Shown here: piece after piece, positions 1 to 9,737 of the stretch | How the letters are laid out: every line of letters starts with the position of its first letter | Position numbering within the stretch: the first letter of the stretch is position 1 | DNA from: an uncultured Clostridia bacterium | Lineage (GTDB): Bacteria > Bacillota > Clostridia > Oscillospirales > Ruminococcaceae | Direction of reading: 5' to 3' | NCBI GenBank assembly: GCA_944387315.1 | Contig: CALXEL010000087.1 | Span: forward strand, 1-43,892 | Length of the DNA stretch: 43,892 bases | The notes under the pieces: generated by a model | Database searches by the model: none | What the model was told of the DNA's origin: nothing | What the model saw: only the letters and a program-made list of their open reading frames with translations | Position numbers and translations under genes: made by a program

Positions 1-1
1 A

Positions 2-613
2 TTCCTGTTTATATTCTGCGCTATGGTGTTTGCGGCGGGCCTGGATTGGAAATACATGGCCGCGGCGGTGGGAGCTGGCGTAGTAGCCGCCCCTGTTGTC
101 TGGTTTTATGTAATGGATGAGCACAAACGGATGCGCTTTCTCAGCGTCTATAACTGGGAGCTGGATCCCCTGGGAGTGGGATTGCAGCAGCGGTATGGGC
201 GCCGGGCGTTGGGGTCGGGCCAGATCTGGGGCAAAGGTATTTTTTATGGCAAGCACCAGTATGTGCCGGAAATCTATAACGATTTTATCTTCTCCTTTAT
301 TGGAGAGGCTTTGGGCTTTATTGGATGCCTGGTGGTTTTGGCGCTGCTCTCGGCCATTGTTCTGCGTATTTTGTATACCGCAGGGCTCTCCAAGGACCCA
401 TTGGGCCGGTTTATCTGTGTAGGGGTATTCGCTATGCTGGCAGTGCAGACGGTCCTCAATGTGGGTATGTGTCTGAGCCTGCTGCCGGTTATCGGCATCA
501 CCCTGCCTTTCTTCTCGGCGGGAGGAACATCGGTGGTGGCTACCTATCTGGGTCTAGGGCTCTCTTTAAGTGTGTTTATGAACAATAAACAAAACCTGTT
601 TTCTGACCGGTAG
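2..613 (+). CDS. rodA: RodA/FtsW/SpoVE-family protein, 5'-truncated (likely RodA)
   Basis: This is the C-terminal part of a SEDS-family membrane glycosyltransferase, which polymerises lipid II into glycan strands for wall elongation or division. The frame is open from base 2, so the gene starts before the window. Visible family features are the GLQQRYGRRALGSG stretch, the extracytoplasmic VPEIYNDFIFSFIGEALGF loop, and the last membrane helices with the LLPVIGITLPFFSAGG signature. These fit the RodA branch (family knowledge), but FtsW or SpoVE cannot be excluded from this fragment. It ends 228 nt before glmU, with no clear terminator between them. An internal ATG at base 23 is not the real start, because conserved coding continues upstream of it. 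Confidence 0.85.
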   Translation, partial: FLFIFCAMVFAAGLDWKYMAAAVGAGVVAAPVVWFYVMDEHKRMRFLSVYNWELDPLGVGLQQRYGRRALGSGQIWGKGIFYGKHQYVPEIYNDFIFSFIGEALGFIGCLVVLALLSAIVLRILYTAGLSKDPLGRFICVGVFAMLAVQTVLNVGMCLSLLPVIGITLPFFSAGGTSVVATYLGLGLSLSVFMNNKQNLFSDR

Positions 614-841
614 CCTTGAGAAAAACTATATAGTTTCCCCTTGCCGGGGTCGCGGGATGATGTATTTTTTGACTATTTTTGTGACAAAGACGGGGAAACG
701 GTTGAAATTGGGGACAAAAGTTGCGATAATAAAATTGGAAACCTGAGTCCAAAATGGGATTTGCCCTGCTTTGGAGGGTTTTACAGGTATAGCGGGCCTG
801 TGGGACGCCATACAATAGGATTGGATGGAGGTGCTGTGCCA

Positions 842-2224
842 ATGGAAAAAACATGCGCGGTTATACTGGCTGCCGGGGATGGAAAACGGATGAAATCCGC
901 CCACTCCAAAGTATTGTGCCAGGTGTTGTTTAAACCGATGATTTCCTGGGTACTGGACAGCTGCCGGCAGGCGGGGATATCCGATCTTTGCGTGGTAGTG
1001 TCCGATCATGGGCAGGAGGTAGAACAGCTGCTTCCCGCCGGATGTGCCACCGCGGTGCAGCGGGAGCGCAAGGGAACCGGCCATGCCATGTTGATGGCGG
1101 CCGATTTTTTGCGGCAGCACCGGGATGGACATGTGATTATGCTGTGTGGGGATGCGCCCTTTGTGGACGCCCAGACCATACAGGGGGCTCTGGCCCAGCA
1201 TTTGGAGCAGGGCAACGCCCTGACTGTGGTGGCCGCCCAGGTGGAGGACCCCACCGGGTATGGGCGGATTGTCCGGGATGGGGCGGGGGCCCTTGCCGCT
1301 ATTGTGGAGCACCGGGACGCCGATGAGGCGGTTCGTGCCATCCGGGAGATTAACTCAGGTGTCATGTGGTTTCGGTGTGACTTCCTGCTGGAAGCTTTGG
1401 AAAAACTGACCCCCAACAACGCCCAGGGGGAATATTATATTACCGATACAGTTGCCATTGCCCTGGCCATGGGCCGGCGGGCTGGAGTCTATCTGGCCAA
1501 AAGCGCCGATGTGGTGCTGGGAGCCAATGACCGGCAGGGATTGGCAAAGCTCAACCGGATTGCCCGGCAGCGCCAATTGGAGCGGCTGTGGGCCGGCGGG
1601 GTCAACATTCCCTTAGAGGATGGTATCCTCATAGCCCCGGATGTACAGGTGGGGGAGGACACCACCATTCTTCCCGGCACCATTCTGGGTGAGGGTACGG
1701 TGATCGGCAAGGGCTGTGTCATCGGGCCCAACAGCCAGATTTCCCACAGTGTCATTGGGGATGAGGTGACGGTACAGGCTTCGGTACTGGAAAACTGCCA
1801 GGTGGGGGATAAAACCCGTCTGGGCCCCTTTATGCATGTGCGCCCCGGCAGTATCATTGGCCGGGATGTGAAAATTGGAAACTTTGTGGAGATTAAAAAC
1901 TCAGTGATTGGGGACCGCACGTCGGTGGCTCATCTGACCTATCTGGGGGACAGCGACCTGGGCACCGGCGTCAATGTGGGATGCGGGGTAGTAACCGCCA
2001 ACTATGATGGGGCCAATAAATTCCGCACCACCATTGGGGATGGGGCCTTTATTGGCTGCAACACCAACCTGGTGGCACCTGTCTCGGTGGGTGAGGGGGC
2101 CATTACCGCCGCCGGCACCACAGTGACTCAGGATGTTCCTGCTGATGCCCTGGCTATGGGCCGGGCCCGTCAGATTAACAAGGAGAACTGGGCCAGGGAA
2201 AAAGGAAAATATCACAAGAGATAA
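842..2224 (+). CDS. glmU: Bifunctional GlmU: GlcNAc-1-P uridyltransferase / GlcN-1-P acetyltransferase
   Basis: GlmU acetylates glucosamine-1-phosphate and then couples it to UTP to make UDP-GlcNAc, the precursor of peptidoglycan and teichoic acids (family knowledge). The protein is 460 aa, normal for the family. The N-terminal nucleotidyltransferase starts with AVILAAGDGKRMKS (residues 6-19). From about residue 250 come left-handed beta-helix hexapeptide repeats, including GNFVEIKNSVIG and NVGCGVVTANYDG. The frame is open upstream to 641, but ATG 842 begins the family homology and has GGAGG at 827-831. A GTG two codons earlier (836) is possible. It leads the glmU-prs-pth-mfd block. Confidence 0.96.
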   Translation: MEKTCAVILAAGDGKRMKSAHSKVLCQVLFKPMISWVLDSCRQAGISDLCVVVSDHGQEVEQLLPAGCATAVQRERKGTGHAMLMAADFLRQHRDGHVIMLCGDAPFVDAQTIQGALAQHLEQGNALTVVAAQVEDPTGYGRIVRDGAGALAAIVEHRDADEAVRAIREINSGVMWFRCDFLLEALEKLTPNNAQGEYYITDTVAIALAMGRRAGVYLAKSADVVLGANDRQGLAKLNRIARQRQLERLWAGGVNIPLEDGILIAPDVQVGEDTTILPGTILGEGTVIGKGCVIGPNSQISHSVIGDEVTVQASVLENCQVGDKTRLGPFMHVRPGSIIGRDVKIGNFVEIKNSVIGDRTSVAHLTYLGDSDLGTGVNVGCGVVTANYDGANKFRTTIGDGAFIGCNTNLVAPVSVGEGAITAAGTTVTQDVPADALAMGRARQINKENWAREKGKYHKR

Positions 2225-2316
2225 CGGGCATATTCTTTGGGAGGCGGCAAAATCTCCCAAGGTGCTGATACATGGAGAAAGTAAAAACAGGTAAAAGAAA
2301 AAAGGAGTCTACTGAG

Positions 2317-3285
2317 ATGAATTTGCATGGTAAGGACATTAAAATTTTCGCGGCCAGTGCAACCCCTCAAATGGCGCAGCAGATTGCCCGGCAGTTGGGC
2401 CTGCCGGTAGGCAACGCCGATGTCGCTACCTTTTCTGATGGCGAGATTTCGGTGTCCATCAACGAGTCGGTACGTGGTTCGGACGTGTTTGTAGTACAGT
2501 CCACCTGCGCCCCAGTCAACAACAACCTGATGGAACTGCTCATTATGATTGATGCCTTCAAACGGGCTTCTGCCGGCCGGATCACCGCGGTGATCCCCTA
2601 TTTTGGCTATGCCCGTCAGGACCGTAAGGCCAAGGCCAGAGATCCCATTTCCGCCAAGCTCTGCGCCGATCTGATCACCGCTGCCGGCGCTGACCGGGTG
2701 CTCACCATGGACCTCCACGCCGCTCAGATTCAGGGCTTTTTCAACATTCCAGTGGACCACCTGCTGGGTGTTCCCCTGCTGGCCCCCTACTTCAGAGAGA
2801 AATTCAAAGACGTTCCCCGGGATGAGCTGGTTGCCGTATCCCCCGACCTGGGTTCTGTTACCCGGGCCAGAAAGTTTGCCGAGCGTCTGGAATGTTCCCT
2901 GGCCATTATCGACAAGCGCCGTCCCAAGGCCAATGTGTCTGAGGTTATGAACATCATTGGCGATGTCAAGGGTAAAAAGGTTATCCTGGTTGACGACCTG
3001 ATCGACACAGCTGGCACCATCTGCAACGCCGCCGCCGCTCTGGTGGAAAAGGGCGGAGCCAGCGAGGTATATGGCTGTGCCACCCATGGAGTTCTTTCCG
3101 GCCCCGCCATCGAGCGGATCGAAAAGAGCGCCTTCAAAGAGATGGTTCTGCTGGATACCATTCCTCTGTCTGAGGAAAAACGTGCCGCCAGCAGCAAGAT
3201 CCAGGTGCTGCCTGTAGCTCCTGTATTCGCAGAGGCCATCGAGCGCATCTATGAGGACAAGCCAGTTTCTCCTCTCTTTGTGTAA
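2317..3285 (+). CDS. prs: Ribose-phosphate pyrophosphokinase (PRPP synthetase)
   Basis: Makes PRPP from ribose-5-phosphate and ATP for purine, pyrimidine, NAD, histidine and tryptophan synthesis (family knowledge). It is 322 aa, typical of class I enzymes. Visible motifs are the ATP-binding [10 protein letters not shown] stretch, the catalytic-loop region with [11 protein letters not shown], and the PRPP-binding loop [13 protein letters not shown]. The start at ATG 2317 has AAAGGAG at 2301-2307. An upstream in-frame ATG at 2272 would add a lysine-rich tail that does not look like the family. It lies 92 nt after glmU, the same order as in Bacillus, so co-transcription is likely. Confidence 0.97.
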   Translation: MNLHGKDIKIFAASATPQMAQQIARQLGLPVGNADVATFSDGEISVSINESVRGSDVFVVQSTCAPVNNNLMELLIMIDAFKRASAGRITAVIPYFGYARQDRKAKARDPISAKLCADLITAAGADRVLTMDLHAAQIQGFFNIPVDHLLGVPLLAPYFREKFKDVPRDELVAVSPDLGSVTRARKFAERLECSLAIIDKRRPKANVSEVMNIIGDVKGKKVILVDDLIDTAGTICNAAAALVEKGGASEVYGCATHGVLSGPAIERIEKSAFKEMVLLDTIPLSEEKRAASSKIQVLPVAPVFAEAIERIYEDKPVSPLFV

Positions 3286-3401
3286 GTTTTTACATACCCA
3301 AAACAGAGATATATTGCAGCCAAGCGGGGTAGCGGGTCTATCCCGCTCTTGCGCTTTGCTCTTCTCTTGGGCTATTTTCCATTTACAGGAGGACACTCCC
3401 T

Positions 3402-4022
3402 ATGTTTGAAAAACTTCGCGCCCTGACCCGTCCCACTCCGGCCCCTGCCGGACCGGTGGAATATCTGGTGGTAGGGTTGGGCAATCCCGGCCGGGAATAT
3501 GAAAACACCCGCCACAACGTGGGCTTTATGGCCCTGGATACCATTGCCGCCAAAGCAGGGGTTTCGGTTGACCGGATTAAATTCAAAGGTCTGTGCGGCG
3601 ACGGCATGGTGGGGGGAAAACGGGTACTGTTTTTAAAGCCCTCCACCTTTATGAACCTCTCCGGCCAGTCGGTGACCGAGGCCATGCAGTTTTATAAAAT
3701 CCCCCCGGAGCGGGTCATTGTGTTCTGTGATGACATCACCCTGGAACCAGGCCGGGTGCGGATTCGCCGCAAAGGCAGCGATGGAGGCCACAACGGGCTG
3801 AAAAATATTATCTACCTGATGGCCAAGGATACCTTCCCCCGGGTGCGGATTGGGGTGGGGCAGAAACCCCATCCCGACTATGATCTGGCCCGGTGGGTAC
3901 TGGGTCGCTTTTCCCCTGAGGACAGCAAGAAGCTGCAGACGGTGCTGGATGAGACCCCGGAGATCCTGCGGCTGCTGGTGGAGGGAAAGATCGACCAGGC
4001 TATGAACCAATACAACAGATAG
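3402..4022 (+). CDS. pth: Peptidyl-tRNA hydrolase
   Basis: Releases tRNA from peptidyl-tRNAs that drop off ribosomes (family knowledge). The 206-aa product carries VGLGNPGREYENTRHNVGF at residues 24-42, with the catalytic His at 38, then KPSTFMNLSG (79-88, Asn85), a CDDITL segment with the catalytic Asp region at 110-111, and a GGHNGL motif. It has about 18 extra Pro-rich N-terminal residues compared with minimal Pth. ATG 3402 follows an AGGAGG site. It ends only 13 nt before the hydrolase gene and probably shares its transcript. It takes the place of spoVC in the Bacillus block. Confidence 0.95.
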   Translation: MFEKLRALTRPTPAPAGPVEYLVVGLGNPGREYENTRHNVGFMALDTIAAKAGVSVDRIKFKGLCGDGMVGGKRVLFLKPSTFMNLSGQSVTEAMQFYKIPPERVIVFCDDITLEPGRVRIRRKGSDGGHNGLKNIIYLMAKDTFPRVRIGVGQKPHPDYDLARWVLGRFSPEDSKKLQTVLDETPEILRLLVEGKIDQAMNQYNR

Positions 4023-4035
4023 TGAGGAAATCAAA

Positions 4036-4914
4036 ATGTATGAGCTGATCCAGGCGGGAGACCGCACCTATTATATCGACTGTCCCACCAAGGTGGGTAT
4101 CTACCGGACTGGTGAGGACAAGGTCTGGCTCATTGACAGCGGCAATGACAAGGACGGAGGCCGCAAGGTGCTGAAAATCGTCCGGGAGCAGGGCTGGTCG
4201 GTAGAGGGAATTGTCAACACCCATTCCAACGCTGACCACATTGGCGGCAACGAGTTTATCCAGTCCCGCACCGGGTGCGCCATTGTCTCCACCCCGGTGG
4301 AAAACGCCTTTACCCAGATGCCGATTCTGGAGAGCTCCTTTCTCTATGGAGGCTACCCCTGCAAAGCCCTGCGCAACAAGTTTTTGCTGGCTCAATCCAG
4401 CAATCCCACCGGCACGGTGGATAAGGACCTGCCCCAGGGACTGACCACCTTTTCTCTGCCCGGCCACTACTTTGGGATGATCGGGGTGGGCACCGACGAT
4501 GGGGTCTGTTTCCTGGCAGACTGTGTGTTCAGTGAGACGGTGATCGCCAAGTACCACCTCTCCTTTATCTATGATGTCCAGGCTTTCCTGGACACCCTGG
4601 ACCAGATCGACGCTATGGAGGCCACCCTCTTTGTGCCCTCCCACGCCCCGGCGGTGGAGGACATCCGTCCCCTCAGCCAGATCAACCGGGCCAAGGTGTT
4701 GGAGATCGCCGCCTTTTTGGAGGAGCTCTGCGCCACCCCCAGCACCTTTGAGGAGCTGCTCCAGAAAACCTTTGCCCATTACGGGCTCACTATGGACTTT
4801 AACCAGTATGTCCTCATCGGCAGCACCGTCCGCTCCTATCTCAGCTATCTCTATGACCAGGGCAAGGTGACAGCGGATTTTGTGGACAACCGTATGCTTT
4901 GGCGCCGGGCCTAG
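4036..4914 (+). CDS. Metallo-beta-lactamase-fold hydrolase
   Basis: A 292-aa cytoplasmic protein of the metallo-beta-lactamase superfamily; the substrate is unknown. The family metal motif HxHxDH appears at residues 63-68 as H-S-N-A-D-H, so the second His is Asn. Later candidate ligands sit in LPGHYFGMIGV, in FLADCVF and in a C-terminal SHAPA motif, so a metal site still looks possible. About 90 C-terminal residues look helical and wHTH-like. It is packed between pth and mfd, 13 nt after pth, and occupies the interval where Bacillus carries yabK. There is no signal peptide. Family placement is sure; function is not. Confidence 0.85.
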   Translation: MYELIQAGDRTYYIDCPTKVGIYRTGEDKVWLIDSGNDKDGGRKVLKIVREQGWSVEGIVNTHSNADHIGGNEFIQSRTGCAIVSTPVENAFTQMPILESSFLYGGYPCKALRNKFLLAQSSNPTGTVDKDLPQGLTTFSLPGHYFGMIGVGTDDGVCFLADCVFSETVIAKYHLSFIYDVQAFLDTLDQIDAMEATLFVPSHAPAVEDIRPLSQINRAKVLEIAAFLEELCATPSTFEELLQKTFAHYGLTMDFNQYVLIGSTVRSYLSYLYDQGKVTADFVDNRMLWRRA

Positions 4915-4983
4915 CCCCGATTCGACAACTTCTTTTTCTTTTTTTCGGTACCATAGACAGAGTGGTTTCAAACGAGGTGGCCT

Positions 4984-7900
4984 ATGAAAGGTTTTTCCCA
5001 GATTTTATCTCCCATGAATGAATTTTACGAGATCTGCCAGAATTTACAGTCGGGCAGGTCTCCTTTGCTTGCGGTGGGTCTGTCCTCCATTCACAAGGCC
5101 CACTTTATCCATGCCATTGGCCAGAAGCTGGGGCGTCCCGCTTTGGTCATCACCCCCGACGAGCCCTCTTCCATCCGGCTGTGTGAGGAGATCAACAGCT
5201 TTTATGGGGAAAACCGGGCGGTCTCCTATCCCTCCCGGGAGCTGACCTTCCGGGAGGTGGAGGGAGTCTCCCGAGAGTATGAGCATGAGCGGCTGGGTAT
5301 TTTGGGACTGCTGGCGTCCAAGCCTCAAGCCTGTCCCATTGTGGTTGCCTCGGCGGAGGCCGCCTTGCAGCACACCATGCCTCCTCAGCTGCTATTGCGC
5401 CGCACCCGGACCCTTTCGGTGGGGGAGACCCTTTCGGTGGAGGATCTGCTGGCTTTCCTGATGGAGGCCGGCTATGAGCGTCGGGACCAGGTGGAGGGCA
5501 TCTGCCAGTTCTCCCAGCGGGGAGGCATTGTGGACTTCTACCCGCCTCACAACCCGGACCCTTTCCGGGTGGAGTTCTGGGGGGATGAGATCGACAGCAT
5601 CGCCACCTTTAAAACCGATACCCAGCGGCGGGTGGACAACTGCAAACAGGCGGTGATCCCCCCAGCCCGGGAGGTGCTCTTTTCCTCGGTTTCCCAGTTT
5701 GTAAAGGAACTGGAACAGACAGCGTCCAAACTGCGGGGGAAATATGCCCAGCCTGCCAAGGAGCACATCCAGCGGGATATCCAGCGGCTGGAGGGCGGCT
5801 TGAGCCTGGGCAACCTGGATAAGTACCTGCCCCTGGTCTATCCCCAGCCAGCTACCCTTTTTGACTATTCCAAAGACTCGATTCTCTATGTCAGCGATCC
5901 CATGGGGATCAAGGAAAATTTAAAAAATACCCTGTGGCAGCAGCAGGAGGATCTGAAAATTCTGCTGGAAGAGGGGGTACTGTTTGCCGGTTGCGACCGG
6001 TACAGCGAGGACTTCACCACCCTGCTGGGATATATGGAACAGCGGGACACCCTGGTGATGGACACCTTTACCCGGCAGTTTGGTGAGATCCCTCTCAAGG
6101 GGCTCTATCAGGTGCAGGCCTCCCAGCTTTCCGGCTGGAGCGGGGAGATGGCCCCTCTCCGGGAAGAGCTGGAGGGCTATCTCCAAAGTAAATACTGTGT
6201 GGTGGTGGTCACCGGAACCGCCAAGGGGGCCCAGACCCTGGCCCAGGACCTGCGGCGGGAGAAGCTGCCAGCCGACTATGTGGAGGAATTTGTGGCGCCG
6301 GTTCCCGGCAAGGTGTTTGTCACCCAGGGGGCGCTGCCTGCTGGATTTGAGTATCCCACCATTCGTTTTGCTTTGATCGCTCACACCAAGGCATCGGTTC
6401 CTCTGCGGCGCAAGGTGAAAAAGACCAAGAAAGCGGATCCCATCAAAAGCCTGGCCGACCTGACAGCGGGAGACTATGTGGTTCATGTGGCCCATGGCAT
6501 CGGGGTGTTTGAGGGGATCATCAAACGGGAAATCCATGGAGTGGTCAAGGACTATATCAAGATTCGGTACGCCGGTACCGACACCCTCTTTGTGCCGGTG
6601 ACCCAGTTGGACCTGGTCTCCAAATATATTGGAGCCAAAGAGGACAGCAGGGTCAAGCTCAACCGGCTCAACTCGGACCAGTGGAACAAAACCAAACAGC
6701 GGGTGAAAAAGGCTGTGGCCGATATGGCCCAGGAGCTGATCCGCCTCTACGCCCAGCGGATGCAGAGCAAGGGGTTCGCCTTTTCCCAGGACAGCGAGTG
6801 GCAGCGGGAATTTGAGGAGCGGTTCCCCTATGAGGAGACCGACGATCAGCTGCGTTGTATCGCCGAGATCAAATCGGATATGGAACACCCGGTGCCCATG
6901 GACCGGCTGCTGTGCGGGGATGTGGGCTTCGGCAAAACCGAGGTGGCCCTGCGGGCGGCTTTCAAATGTGTTATGGATTCCAAACAGTGCGCCGTCCTGG
7001 TGCCCACCACCATTTTGGCCTGGCAGCACTTCCAGACTTTCCAGAACCGGATGGAGGGATACCCCATCCGCATCGAGCTCCTCTCCCGGTTCCGTACCCC
7101 CAAACAGCAGCAGGAGCTGATCGAGGACATCCGCCGGGGACTGGTGGACATTGTCATCGGCACCCACCGGGTCATCCAGAAGGATGTGGCCTTTAAGGAC
7201 CTGGGCCTTGCCATCATCGATGAGGAACAGCGGTTCGGTGTGGCTCACAAGGAGCGCTTCAAGGAGATGTTCCAGTCGGTGGATGTGCTGACCCTTTCGG
7301 CCACCCCCATCCCCCGGACCCTCAACATGGCCATGAGCGGCATCCGGGATATGTCCATTATTGAGGAGGCCCCCCAGGACCGGCACCCGGTACAGACCTA
7401 TGTGCTGGAACAGGATTGGGGCGTGCTGGTGGGAGCCATGCAGCGGGAGCTGCGCCGGGGCGGCCAGGTGTTCTATCTCCACAACCGGGTGGAGAGCATC
7501 GACAGCTGCGCCTATAAAATCCAGCAGATGATCCCCCAGGCCCGGGTGGTGACCGCCCACGGCAAGATGAGTGAGGAGCAGCTCTCGGGAATCTGGCAGC
7601 GGCTGATGGATGGGGAGATCGATATTCTGGTCTGCACCACCATCATCGAGACAGGCGTGGATGTCTCCAACTGCAACACCCTGATTATTGAGGACGCCGA
7701 CCGGATGGGCCTCTCCCAGCTCTATCAGTTGCGGGGTCGGGTGGGACGTTCCAACCGTCGGGCCTTTGCTTACCTCACCTTTACCCGGGGCAAACAGCTC
7801 ACTGAAATCGCCACCAAGCGACTCTCGGCCATTAAGGAGTTCACCTCCTTTGGCTCCGGCTTCCGGATCGCCATGCGGGATCTGGAGATCCGGGGGGCGG

Positions 7901-8445
7901 GCAATGTGCTGGGCGCCCAGCAGCATGGCCACATGGAGGCGGTTGGATACGACATGTACCTGCGGCTGCTTTCCGAGGCGGTCAGTGAACAGCGGGGCGA
8001 GCCCCCGGCTAAAACCACCGCCGAGTGTATGGTGGATATCAACATTGGGGCCCATATTCCCGAAAGTTATATCGAGGGCCTTTCTCAGCGGATTGATGTA
8101 TACAAGAAAATTGCTGCCATTCAAAATGATGAGGACGCCATGGATGTGCTGGATGAGCTCATTGACCGGTTTGGGGAACCGCCGGCGGCGGTGAAGGGAC
8201 TGGTGGATGTGGCTCTGGTTCGGGGACAGGCCGCTCAGATGGGCATTAAAGAAATTTCCCAGCGGGAACAGGCGATCCTCTTCTACCCCGACCCATTGGA
8301 TATGGAGCGGGTGGCCAAGTTGGCTTCCAGCCTCCGGGGCCGGGTGATGGTCAGCGCCGGTGCCAAACCCTATATTACAGTCAAGTGCCAAAAGGGCCAG
8401 CGTCCACTGGATACCATCCGGGAGACCTTGGAAAATATGGCGTAA
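4984..8445 (+). CDS. mfd: Transcription-repair coupling factor Mfd
   Basis: Mfd removes RNA polymerase stalled at DNA lesions and recruits UvrA (family knowledge). The 1153-aa length is typical. Domains seen in order: an N-terminal UvrB-like region, an RNA-polymerase interaction domain near residues 480-550 (LADLTAGDYVVHVAHGIGVF), a RecG-like helicase with Walker A CGDVGFGKTE near 643-652, a DEEQ box near 745 (IIDEEQRFGV), SATPIPRTLNMAM, the second RecA lobe ending in QLYQLRGRVGRS, and a C-terminal TRCF domain. The start has a GAGGTGG site. Very long antisense frames across it are codon-bias shadows. Confidence 0.97.
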   Translation: MKGFSQILSPMNEFYEICQNLQSGRSPLLAVGLSSIHKAHFIHAIGQKLGRPALVITPDEPSSIRLCEEINSFYGENRAVSYPSRELTFREVEGVSREYEHERLGILGLLASKPQACPIVVASAEAALQHTMPPQLLLRRTRTLSVGETLSVEDLLAFLMEAGYERRDQVEGICQFSQRGGIVDFYPPHNPDPFRVEFWGDEIDSIATFKTDTQRRVDNCKQAVIPPAREVLFSSVSQFVKELEQTASKLRGKYAQPAKEHIQRDIQRLEGGLSLGNLDKYLPLVYPQPATLFDYSKDSILYVSDPMGIKENLKNTLWQQQEDLKILLEEGVLFAGCDRYSEDFTTLLGYMEQRDTLVMDTFTRQFGEIPLKGLYQVQASQLSGWSGEMAPLREELEGYLQSKYCVVVVTGTAKGAQTLAQDLRREKLPADYVEEFVAPVPGKVFVTQGALPAGFEYPTIRFALIAHTKASVPLRRKVKKTKKADPIKSLADLTAGDYVVHVAHGIGVFEGIIKREIHGVVKDYIKIRYAGTDTLFVPVTQLDLVSKYIGAKEDSRVKLNRLNSDQWNKTKQRVKKAVADMAQELIRLYAQRMQSKGFAFSQDSEWQREFEERFPYEETDDQLRCIAEIKSDMEHPVPMDRLLCGDVGFGKTEVALRAAFKCVMDSKQCAVLVPTTILAWQHFQTFQNRMEGYPIRIELLSRFRTPKQQQELIEDIRRGLVDIVIGTHRVIQKDVAFKDLGLAIIDEEQRFGVAHKERFKEMFQSVDVLTLSATPIPRTLNMAMSGIRDMSIIEEAPQDRHPVQTYVLEQDWGVLVGAMQRELRRGGQVFYLHNRVESIDSCAYKIQQMIPQARVVTAHGKMSEEQLSGIWQRLMDGEIDILVCTTIIETGVDVSNCNTLIIEDADRMGLSQLYQLRGRVGRSNRRAFAYLTFTRGKQLTEIATKRLSAIKEFTSFGSGFRIAMRDLEIRGAGNVLGAQQHGHMEAVGYDMYLRLLSEAVSEQRGEPPAKTTAECMVDINIGAHIPESYIEGLSQRIDVYKKIAAIQNDEDAMDVLDELIDRFGEPPAAVKGLVDVALVRGQAAQMGIKEISQREQAILFYPDPLDMERVAKLASSLRGRVMVSAGAKPYITVKCQKGQRPLDTIRETLENMA

Positions 8446-8481
8446 AGAATGGTTTTTGGGGCATACTGAAACAGGAGCGTA

Positions 8482-8510
8482 TGGACTTTTTGTTCGCTTC
8501 GGTGTATAAT
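8482..8510 (+). promoter_or_regulatory. Promoter for the PrsA-like lipoprotein gene
   Basis: TGGACT at 8482-8487, 17 nt, then a perfect TATAAT at 8505-8510. It lies 65 nt before the gene start and suggests that the gene has its own promoter after mfd. Confidence 0.65.
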
Positions 8511-8574
8511 GAGCGGGTATGCTTGGGGAATTCTTCCTCATGGGAAGCCTAAAATACAGGAGGAAATAACTGCG

Positions 8575-9615
8575 ATGAAACTTAGCAATAAATTGACCGC
8601 TTTGATTTTGGCCGTCTGTTGTGTGGCTCCTTTGGCGGGATGCCAAAGTGAGGACACCGCCTGGATCGCCAAGTTTGGGGATACCACTGTCCCTGCCGGA
8701 GTCCATCTGTCCCATCTGGTGACTGCCTATTCCAGCGCGGTACAGCAGACCGGTAATTCTGAGGATGTACTCAAAGAGGAGATCGATGGGGTGAGTGCCT
8801 CCCAATGGATCTCTGACCTTGCTTTGGACTATACCCGGGAATATATCGCCGCTGAACAGAAGTTTGACGAACTGGGTCTTACCATCAGCCAGGAAGATCA
8901 AGATACTGCCGCCTACATGGTGGAGTACCAGTGGAGTTATCTGGAGGACCTGTACACCGAAAATGGGGTGGCCAAATCCTCTTTGGAGCTTTCTTTCCTG
9001 AACTCGGTAAAGAAAAACAACATCTTTAAGAGTTTCTACTATGAGGGAGGCAGCAAGGAAGTTCCTCAGGAGGAGCTGACCAAATACTATAACGAAAATT
9101 ATATCCGCACCCAGTATATCGCCTTCTCTAAAAAGGACAGCACCAACACCGCCCTTTTAGAGGGTGAGGCTCTGGAGGAGGTCAAAAACGAGGCCCAATC
9201 CTATTACGACCGGGCGGTAGCGGGAGAGAACTTTGCTCAGCTGCTCTATGACTACCGGGTCAGCAAAGCCAGCGAGGGCACCACTGTGGACCCCCTGGAG
9301 AGCGATGACCAGTATGACCAGATCGCTTCCCGCACGGCCAGTGGATATCCTGAGACCTATCTGACCACCATGTTTGAGGCTGAGGTGGGCACCCCTCTCT
9401 TCTTTGAGGATGATGACTACTACTTTGTGGCTCTCCGCAAGGATTTGATGGGGGATGGGGAGGACTTTACCTCCCGGAAGGGCGAGATTATTTCCGCTCT
9501 GCGCAGCGATGAATTTACAGAGACCCTGTCCGGCTGGGCAGACGAGCTGGAGGGGGTCACCTGGAATCAGGCGGCACTGGATCGGTATACCCCTGATAAG
9601 GTAAAATACAATTAA
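8575..9615 (+). CDS. PrsA/SurA-like foldase-family lipoprotein
   Basis: A 346-aa exported lipoprotein. Residues 1-22 form a lipoprotein signal with lipobox L-A-G-C, so it should be anchored on the outer face of the membrane. The body resembles SurA_N/parvulin-type foldases: a helical N-terminal half, then a segment with YIAFSKKD and a GENFAQLL stretch typical of PpiC-like domains. The usual GGxLG turn of active parvulins is not visible, so prolyl-isomerase activity may be lost and a chaperone role is possible. ATG 8575 with AGGAGG (8558-8564) is chosen because it starts the signal peptide; an in-frame ATG at 8509 would bury it. Its position after mfd fits a foldase, but this is moderate evidence. 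Confidence 0.75.
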   Translation: MKLSNKLTALILAVCCVAPLAGCQSEDTAWIAKFGDTTVPAGVHLSHLVTAYSSAVQQTGNSEDVLKEEIDGVSASQWISDLALDYTREYIAAEQKFDELGLTISQEDQDTAAYMVEYQWSYLEDLYTENGVAKSSLELSFLNSVKKNNIFKSFYYEGGSKEVPQEELTKYYNENYIRTQYIAFSKKDSTNTALLEGEALEEVKNEAQSYYDRAVAGENFAQLLYDYRVSKASEGTTVDPLESDDQYDQIASRTASGYPETYLTTMFEAEVGTPLFFEDDDYYFVALRKDLMGDGEDFTSRKGEIISALRSDEFTETLSGWADELEGVTWNQAALDRYTPDKVKYN

Positions 9616-9624
9616 TAGAGAAAG

Positions 9625-9662
9625 TAGCCGGGAAGTTTGAGCTTCCCGGCTATTGTTTTCTT
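9625..9662 (+). terminator. Rho-independent terminator after the lipoprotein gene
   Basis: Eleven-bp stem (9625-9635 with 9642-9652), 6-nt loop, followed by a T-rich tail. It separates the housekeeping block from the Bfd-like gene. Confidence 0.85.
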
Positions 9663-9675
9663 TTTAATTTTAATA

Positions 9676-9704
9676 TTGATTTTTATTATCTCTAATGATA
9701 TGAT
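9676..9704 (+). promoter_or_regulatory. Promoter of the Bfd-like gene
   Basis: TTGATT at 9676-9681, exactly 17 nt, TATGAT at 9699-9704. It sits 33 nt before the gene start. Confidence 0.7.
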
Positions 9705-9737
9705 AGAACCCAGCAGTTTAAATAGGAGGAAAAGCAC

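Noticed and set aside
3330..3350. Small AGCGGG..CCCGCT hairpin between prs and pth
   Set aside because: Short stem with no T-run; not enough to call a terminator.
2212..3396. 394-codon minus-strand frame opposite prs
   Set aside because: Shadow of prs; low-complexity product.
5920..8901. Very long open frame (993 codons) on the minus strand opposite mfd
   Set aside because: It is a codon-bias shadow: the mfd strand rarely uses codons that give stops on the other strand. The product has no domain look.
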